Below, in pieces: positions 5,406 through 8,429 of a stretch of DNA of 8,429 nt. How positions within the stretch are numbered: position 1 is the first letter of the stretch; the number at the start of each line of letters is the position of its first letter. The notes beneath the pieces are model-generated. The model worked only from the letters and a program-made list of their open reading frames with translations, had not been told where the DNA came from and made no database searches. Source of the stretch: Phycisphaera sp. (GTDB lineage: Bacteria; Planctomycetota; Phycisphaerae; Phycisphaerales; Phycisphaeraceae); the NCBI GenBank assembly GCA_029287335.1, contig JARFRI010000370.1, positions 1 through 8,429 of the forward strand, read 5' to 3'. The position numbers were made by a program, and so were the translations under genes.

Positions 5406-6776
5406 ATGGCCGACCCACCGCCAACCCGCCTGTACATCGACCCGCCCATCAATCAGTGGCAGGTCACGCCCCGCAACGGTCGCAACATCCCCGTCATCGC
5501 GACCGGCCACCAGCCCACCCTCTGGCACCCGGGCATCCTCGCGAAGTACCTCGCCGCAGATGTGTTCGCCAAGCATGTCAATGCAACCACCCTCAACGTG
5601 ATTGTCGAGCACAACCCGCTTGGTCCGTTGGCGATTGAGACCCCAACGCAACAGGGCAAGAAGCTGAGTGTCCAGTCGCTCGTGTTTGGTGATACGTCCA
5701 TGGCCGCGAGCCTCCCGCCCAATCGGTTGCCGCCGATCGCGGCTGCATCCGTCGATCGCGCGATTCATGGCGCTGGATGCTTGGCGGTTAAAGCCGCGCG
5801 CGATGGTTTGCATCGGATCGCAAAGGCTTACGAAGTGCAAAGTGACCACCCGCACCGCTCGGCCCAGAGCGCTGCAGTGCTTGACCAGCTCAAACGCCCC
5901 TACCTCGCCGAGCCGATGCCGACGCTAGCGACGAGCGACTTAGTTTCGCAAAACTTCGTTGACCGCCTGCTCGCTGACCCGGTGGGCTGTGTACGGTCCT
6001 ACAACCGCGCGGCGCTCGCCTACCCCGATGCGGGCATCCGCCCGCTGTACCACGGTCGAGACGTCGTCGAAGCACCGCTCTGGGCGCAGGGGCAGGCTGC
6101 ATGCACCCCGGTGTTCATCGACCTTGGCGACAGCAAAACGCCGCAGTTTTTTACGCAGGGTCAATCGCTCGACCTGAACGTGTCGGATGTCTTAGTTTAT
6201 CTAAGACCAAGGGCAGTCACGCTTAGTGCGATCATGCGCTCCGAAGTCTGCGACCTCTTTATCCACGGCAGCGGCGGGGGCGTCTACGAACAAGTCACTG
6301 AGCGATGGTGGCAGGATTGGGTGGGCGAGGACCTCGCGCCCATGGCCGTCGTCAGCGCGGACATGTACCTGCCGTTTGATGTGCCCACGGCGACGCCCGC
6401 TGAACACGCGAAAGCGCAGTGGTTTGCGCATCACCTGCCGCACAATATCGATCGGTACAGCGAGCCCATTGATGTCGTGGACACAGCGTTAAGAAATGAA
6501 AAGAACGAGTTGCTGGATCGCATGAACGACGACCGAAACAAGCGCCGCCGCGCCTCGGCGTTTAAGCGCATTCACGCGATCAATGCCGAGCTTGCTGGTC
6601 GACATCAAGACGCGCTAGATCAAGCCCGCCAGCGATCGGCCGATAGCCGTATCGGTCTGTGCAACGCCCAGATCACAGCCCGCCGGGACTGGTGTTTTGC
6701 GCTCTATCCCCAATCGCAACTGCATGCGTTGGCCGATCAGATCAAAGCGAGCCTTACTCAAACCGCACGCCGGTGA
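5406..6776 (+). CDS. Conserved protein of unknown function, faintly BshC-like, 456 aa
   Basis: No characterised function can be assigned. It resembles a family of hypothetical proteins that I recall from planctomycetes. The N-terminal block IATGHQPTLWHPG (31-43) followed by a helix (ILAKYLAADVFAKH) recalls the 'TGQQ-GL-GGPL-TLYK' opening of BshC, the putative cysteine ligase of bacillithiol synthesis. A central EAPLW (222-226), then YLRPRAVT (265-272) and DLFIHGSGGGVYEQVTERWW (283-302) occupy places comparable to the BshC 'PNV-LRP' and 'GPGE--Y' regions. The C-terminal 364-412 is charged, arginine-rich and probably helical or coiled-coil. There is no signal peptide or membrane segment. A BshC-like role is only a structural guess; BshA and BshB partners are not in the window, and the glycosyltransferase 21 bp upstream is family 2, not the family-4 BshA. 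The start at 5406 is preferred over 5400 because of the -10 position. The 3' end overlaps the convergent gene by 23 bp. Confidence 0.85.
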   Translation: MADPPPTRLYIDPPINQWQVTPRNGRNIPVIATGHQPTLWHPGILAKYLAADVFAKHVNATTLNVIVEHNPLGPLAIETPTQQGKKLSVQSLVFGDTSMAASLPPNRLPPIAAASVDRAIHGAGCLAVKAARDGLHRIAKAYEVQSDHPHRSAQSAAVLDQLKRPYLAEPMPTLATSDLVSQNFVDRLLADPVGCVRSYNRAALAYPDAGIRPLYHGRDVVEAPLWAQGQAACTPVFIDLGDSKTPQFFTQGQSLDLNVSDVLVYLRPRAVTLSAIMRSEVCDLFIHGSGGGVYEQVTERWWQDWVGEDLAPMAVVSADMYLPFDVPTATPAEHAKAQWFAHHLPHNIDRYSEPIDVVDTALRNEKNELLDRMNDDRNKRRRASAFKRIHAINAELAGRHQDALDQARQRSADSRIGLCNAQITARRDWCFALYPQSQLHALADQIKASLTQTARR

Positions 6777-7587
6777 CGAACAGCATCGCGTCGTGGCGCA
6801 TCGTGCCGTCGTACATGCCCCATCGGAAGCGGGTCTTGCCCTTGGGTCGGCTGTAGCTGCCCTCGCCGACTTTTTCTTTGTTGAAGTAGATCTGGTAGTC
6901 GTGGCCGTTGTCGCGTACACCGAGCGTGAAGGGCTTGCCCGTCATCCCGCTGGCGAGTTTCTCGTCTTTGCCTTGGCGGTGGTTGAGTTTGATGTCGCCG
7001 TCGTCTGAGAGGTTGATCATGACACCCCAATCGTTTTCGTCATTTTTTGCTTGGAAGATAGCACAGCCGTGAGGTTTGACGATCGTATACGTGCCCTGCC
7101 ATGCGTGCCAAGGGCCGCGCGTCCATTCCAACTTCGTGAACGCCTCGACCCGTGCCGCGTCTTCTCGGCTATTGCGCACGTTGTACTCGTCCTTGAATAG
7201 CCTGAAGACCTGCGTGCTGCCATCTTCCTGGTACCAGCGGGTCCACTTGGGGAAGTCGCCCCGCTGGATGAAGCTGTTGCACAGCGTATGGATGCGGATG
7301 TCTTTAGGGACAGGCTGGTCAGCGTTGGGGGCCTTGCTCAGCAGCCTGTTATTGACGTGGATCTTCGAACCCTTGACCCCGTCTTTTGAGTTCTTACCGA
7401 TCGGGAACGCCTTACGTTTGAGTAACTCATTGAACGTCGGGTCCGTACCCTTTTGAATAAAGAGCTTCTTGTCATCATCCTTGGCCCAGACGTCCTCACT
7501 CATCGGTAGACCTGCCAGCGCAATCGCCCCGGCACCGACCCGGCTTAACAACGCCCTGCGATTCAAATGTCGTAATTCATCGCACAT
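6754..7587 (-). CDS. Tat-exported polysaccharide-lyase-like (jelly-roll) protein
   Basis: The 277-aa product begins with a twin-arginine signal: NRRALLS (9-15), a hydrophobic stretch to about 28 and a likely cleavage after VWA (33-35), so it should be exported folded. The mature part looks like a concanavalin-type beta-sandwich. RVE (146-148), the FQAK strand (178-181) and FRWGMYDG (254-261) are placed like the RxE, QxH and YFKxGxY strands of polysaccharide lyase families such as PL7, PL18 and PL20, and aromatic residues cluster at 154-169. The expected catalytic histidine of the QIH motif is not conserved (FQAK), so it may act on another uronate polymer or only bind glycans. The start at 7587 is preferred over the adjacent ATG at 7590 because AGGG is six bases upstream and over 7656 because Tat n-regions are short. 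It faces the convergent gene at 5406-6776 with a 23-bp overlap and is divergent from the CYTH gene. The substrate is unknown. Confidence 0.8.
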   Translation of the reverse strand: MCDELRHLNRRALLSRVGAGAIALAGLPMSEDVWAKDDDKKLFIQKGTDPTFNELLKRKAFPIGKNSKDGVKGSKIHVNNRLLSKAPNADQPVPKDIRIHTLCNSFIQRGDFPKWTRWYQEDGSTQVFRLFKDEYNVRNSREDAARVEAFTKLEWTRGPWHAWQGTYTIVKPHGCAIFQAKNDENDWGVMINLSDDGDIKLNHRQGKDEKLASGMTGKPFTLGVRDNGHDYQIYFNKEKVGEGSYSRPKGKTRFRWGMYDGTMRHDAMLFVTGVRFE

Positions 7588-7725
7588 CATGATCCCTACC
7601 GCAATCGCGTCTAATAAGGTCGTCGTGTCCCCTCTTGATCGACGTTTTGACACCATACATCTTACCGAACGGCGGCGTAACCCTCTGGGTATACAGCATC
7701 AAGCGACGCGGGGGCCTTGGCCGAT

Positions 7726-7751
7726 TACACTACCGCCATCCTTACCTGGAG
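7726..7751 (+). promoter_or_regulatory. -10 box and Shine-Dalgarno of the CYTH gene
   Basis: TACACT (7726-7731) resembles the -10 boxes elsewhere in the window and would give a leader of about 19 nt. GGAG (7748-7751) lies five bases before the ATG at 7757 and decides that start. No -35 is apparent. Another -10-like hexamer, TATACA (7690-7695), is an alternative. Confidence 0.45.
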
Positions 7752-7756
7752 TTACC

Positions 7757-8356
7757 ATGGCTGTTGAAATCGAAGCAAAGATGCGTCTGCACAATCCCGA
7801 CGCGCTGATCGCCCGTCTGGAAGAGCTCGGCGCGAAGCTCAAAGACAAGCTTAGCGAGACCAATTCGTACTTCGACACCGCCTTGGGCACGCTCAAGTCG
7901 ACCGACCAAGGCCTTCGCACCCGTGTCGAGGTCGCCAATGCCGGGGGCCCAGACCAAACCATCACCACCACCCTCACGCACAAGGGCCCACGCACGATGG
8001 GCCAGCTCAAGTCCCGTCTCGAAACCGAGTTGGACGTCGACAACGCCCGCGACGCAGCGATGCTGCTCGGGGCCCTGGGCTACCACCACGTTCTGAGCTT
8101 TGAGAAGCGCCGTATCCGCTACGAGCTGGACGGCTGCAACGTCGAGCTCGACGAGCTACCCGTCATCGGCCGATTCATCGAGATCGAGGGCAGCAGCGAG
8201 GAAGCCGTCATCGCGGTTCGTGCCAAGCTGGGCCTGGCCGACGAGCCCATCATCCGCAGCAGCTACATCGCGATGCTCAAAACCCATCAGCAGGAATCCC
8301 AAAGCAGCGAGTCCATGATCAAGTTCGAAGACGCGTCGTCGGTCGTGCAGGGGTAA
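7757..8356 (+). CDS. CYTH-domain protein (CyaB/ThTPase-like triphosphate-binding enzyme)
   Basis: CYTH enzymes hold triphosphate substrates in a beta-barrel tunnel with divalent metal; members include class IV adenylate cyclases, thiamine triphosphatases and tripolyphosphatases. This 199-aa protein has the signature ExExK as EIEAK at residues 4-8, then LRTRVE (53-58), THKG (74-77), SRLETELDV (86-94), FEKRRIRYEL (115-124), acidic VELDELP (129-135) and FIEIEG (140-145), i.e. the alternating basic and acidic residues that line the tunnel. The layout, including SYIAML (169-174), is closest to CyaB-type proteins. Residues after about 178 form a short polar tail. The frame is open back to 7469, but that part is antisense to the neighbouring gene; the start at 7757 has a good Shine-Dalgarno. 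No membrane or export signal, so cytosolic. Which reaction it catalyses cannot be decided: cAMP synthesis and (poly)phosphate or thiamine triphosphate hydrolysis are all possible. Confidence 0.9.
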   Translation: MAVEIEAKMRLHNPDALIARLEELGAKLKDKLSETNSYFDTALGTLKSTDQGLRTRVEVANAGGPDQTITTTLTHKGPRTMGQLKSRLETELDVDNARDAAMLLGALGYHHVLSFEKRRIRYELDGCNVELDELPVIGRFIEIEGSSEEAVIAVRAKLGLADEPIIRSSYIAMLKTHQQESQSSESMIKFEDASSVVQG

Positions 8357-8357
8357 G

Positions 8358-8387
8358 GTTTATCTGACAGTTAAACAAGTATTTTTT
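8358..8387 (+). terminator. Near-perfect palindrome plus T-run after the CYTH gene
   Basis: A 19-bp palindrome (8358-8376, GTTTATCTG-A-CAGTTAAAC) has one mismatch between its arms and begins one base after the stop codon. Six T residues follow at 8382-8387, five bases after the stem. The stem is AT-rich and therefore weak for an intrinsic terminator. A dimeric regulator's operator for a gene beyond the edge is the alternative. Confidence 0.4.
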
Positions 8388-8412
8388 CGCGCCGTTCACC
8401 CCGCACGGAGTC

Positions 8413-8429
8413 CTGTCTCTTATACACAT
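8413..8429. other. Tn5/Nextera mosaic-end adapter sequence at contig end
   Basis: The last 17 bases, CTGTCTCTTATACACAT, are identical to the start of the Nextera transposase adapter read-through (the 19-bp Tn5 mosaic end). They sit exactly at the right edge, with no transposase or other Tn5 sequence. It is almost certainly untrimmed library adapter, not genomic DNA. Confidence 0.93.

Noticed and set aside
7647..7652. Perfect -35 hexamer TTGACA in the 7588-7756 intergenic region.
   Set aside because: No -10-like hexamer lies 15-19 bp downstream on the plus strand, so it is probably chance.
7469..7756. 96-codon N-terminal extension of the CYTH protein.
   Set aside because: It is antisense to the Tat-signal gene, while 7757 has a Shine-Dalgarno and the ExExK motif right after the start as the family requires.
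8413..8429. Genuine Tn5/IS50 end.
   Set aside because: No transposase, no target duplication and exact placement at the sequence end favour library adapter.
1..8429. tRNA, rRNA, CRISPR array, phage or toxin-antitoxin genes.
   Set aside because: None of the expected structures or protein motifs were seen on either strand.

Overview
This 8.4-kb window is GC-rich, gene-dense and bacterial. Protein content points to Planctomycetota, possibly a Phycisphaerae-like lineage. The evidence is an endonuclease-type MutL, a free-standing elongation factor G gene outside a str operon, and a Tat-exported jelly-roll protein plus two uncharacterised proteins that resemble families I recall mainly from planctomycetes. 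This placement is inference; there is no rRNA or other decisive marker. The last 17 bases match the Tn5/Nextera mosaic-end adapter, so the right edge is almost certainly the end of an assembled contig.

Layout. The left third is on the minus strand and reads right to left: an uncharacterised conserved protein (3673-2804), mutL (2778-856), and the first 210 codons of fusA (630-1, cut by the window edge). The first two are 25 bp apart and probably form an operon. fusA has its own good promoter just after mutL and a roughly 180-nt leader with competing hairpins. From 3709 the strand switches to plus: rsmA (16S rRNA dimethyladenosine methyltransferase), a 68-bp REPIN-like inverted repeat, a family-2 glycosyltransferase with its own promoter, and, 21 bp after it, a 456-aa uncharacterised protein with a faint resemblance to BshC-type cysteine ligases. 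That gene converges on, and overlaps by 23 bp, a minus-strand gene for a Tat-exported, polysaccharide-lyase-like protein (7587-6754). Divergent from the latter, a CYTH-domain triphosphate-binding enzyme (7757-8356) closes the window.

How the genes relate. Most are housekeeping functions: translation elongation, ribosome maturation and mismatch repair. The glycosyltransferase, the BshC-like protein and the exported protein are more accessory, but nothing proves a shared pathway. I see no phage, plasmid, CRISPR, toxin-antitoxin or secretion system. A recurring promoter form stands out: a -10 box close to TACACT lies 6-10 bp before the start codon of four genes, predicting leaderless or nearly leaderless mRNAs, and an identical 12-mer (CGGCTACACTCG) occurs before two of them. 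The strongest leads for novelty are the two uncharacterised conserved proteins and this promoter architecture. I do not see a clear undescribed multi-gene system.
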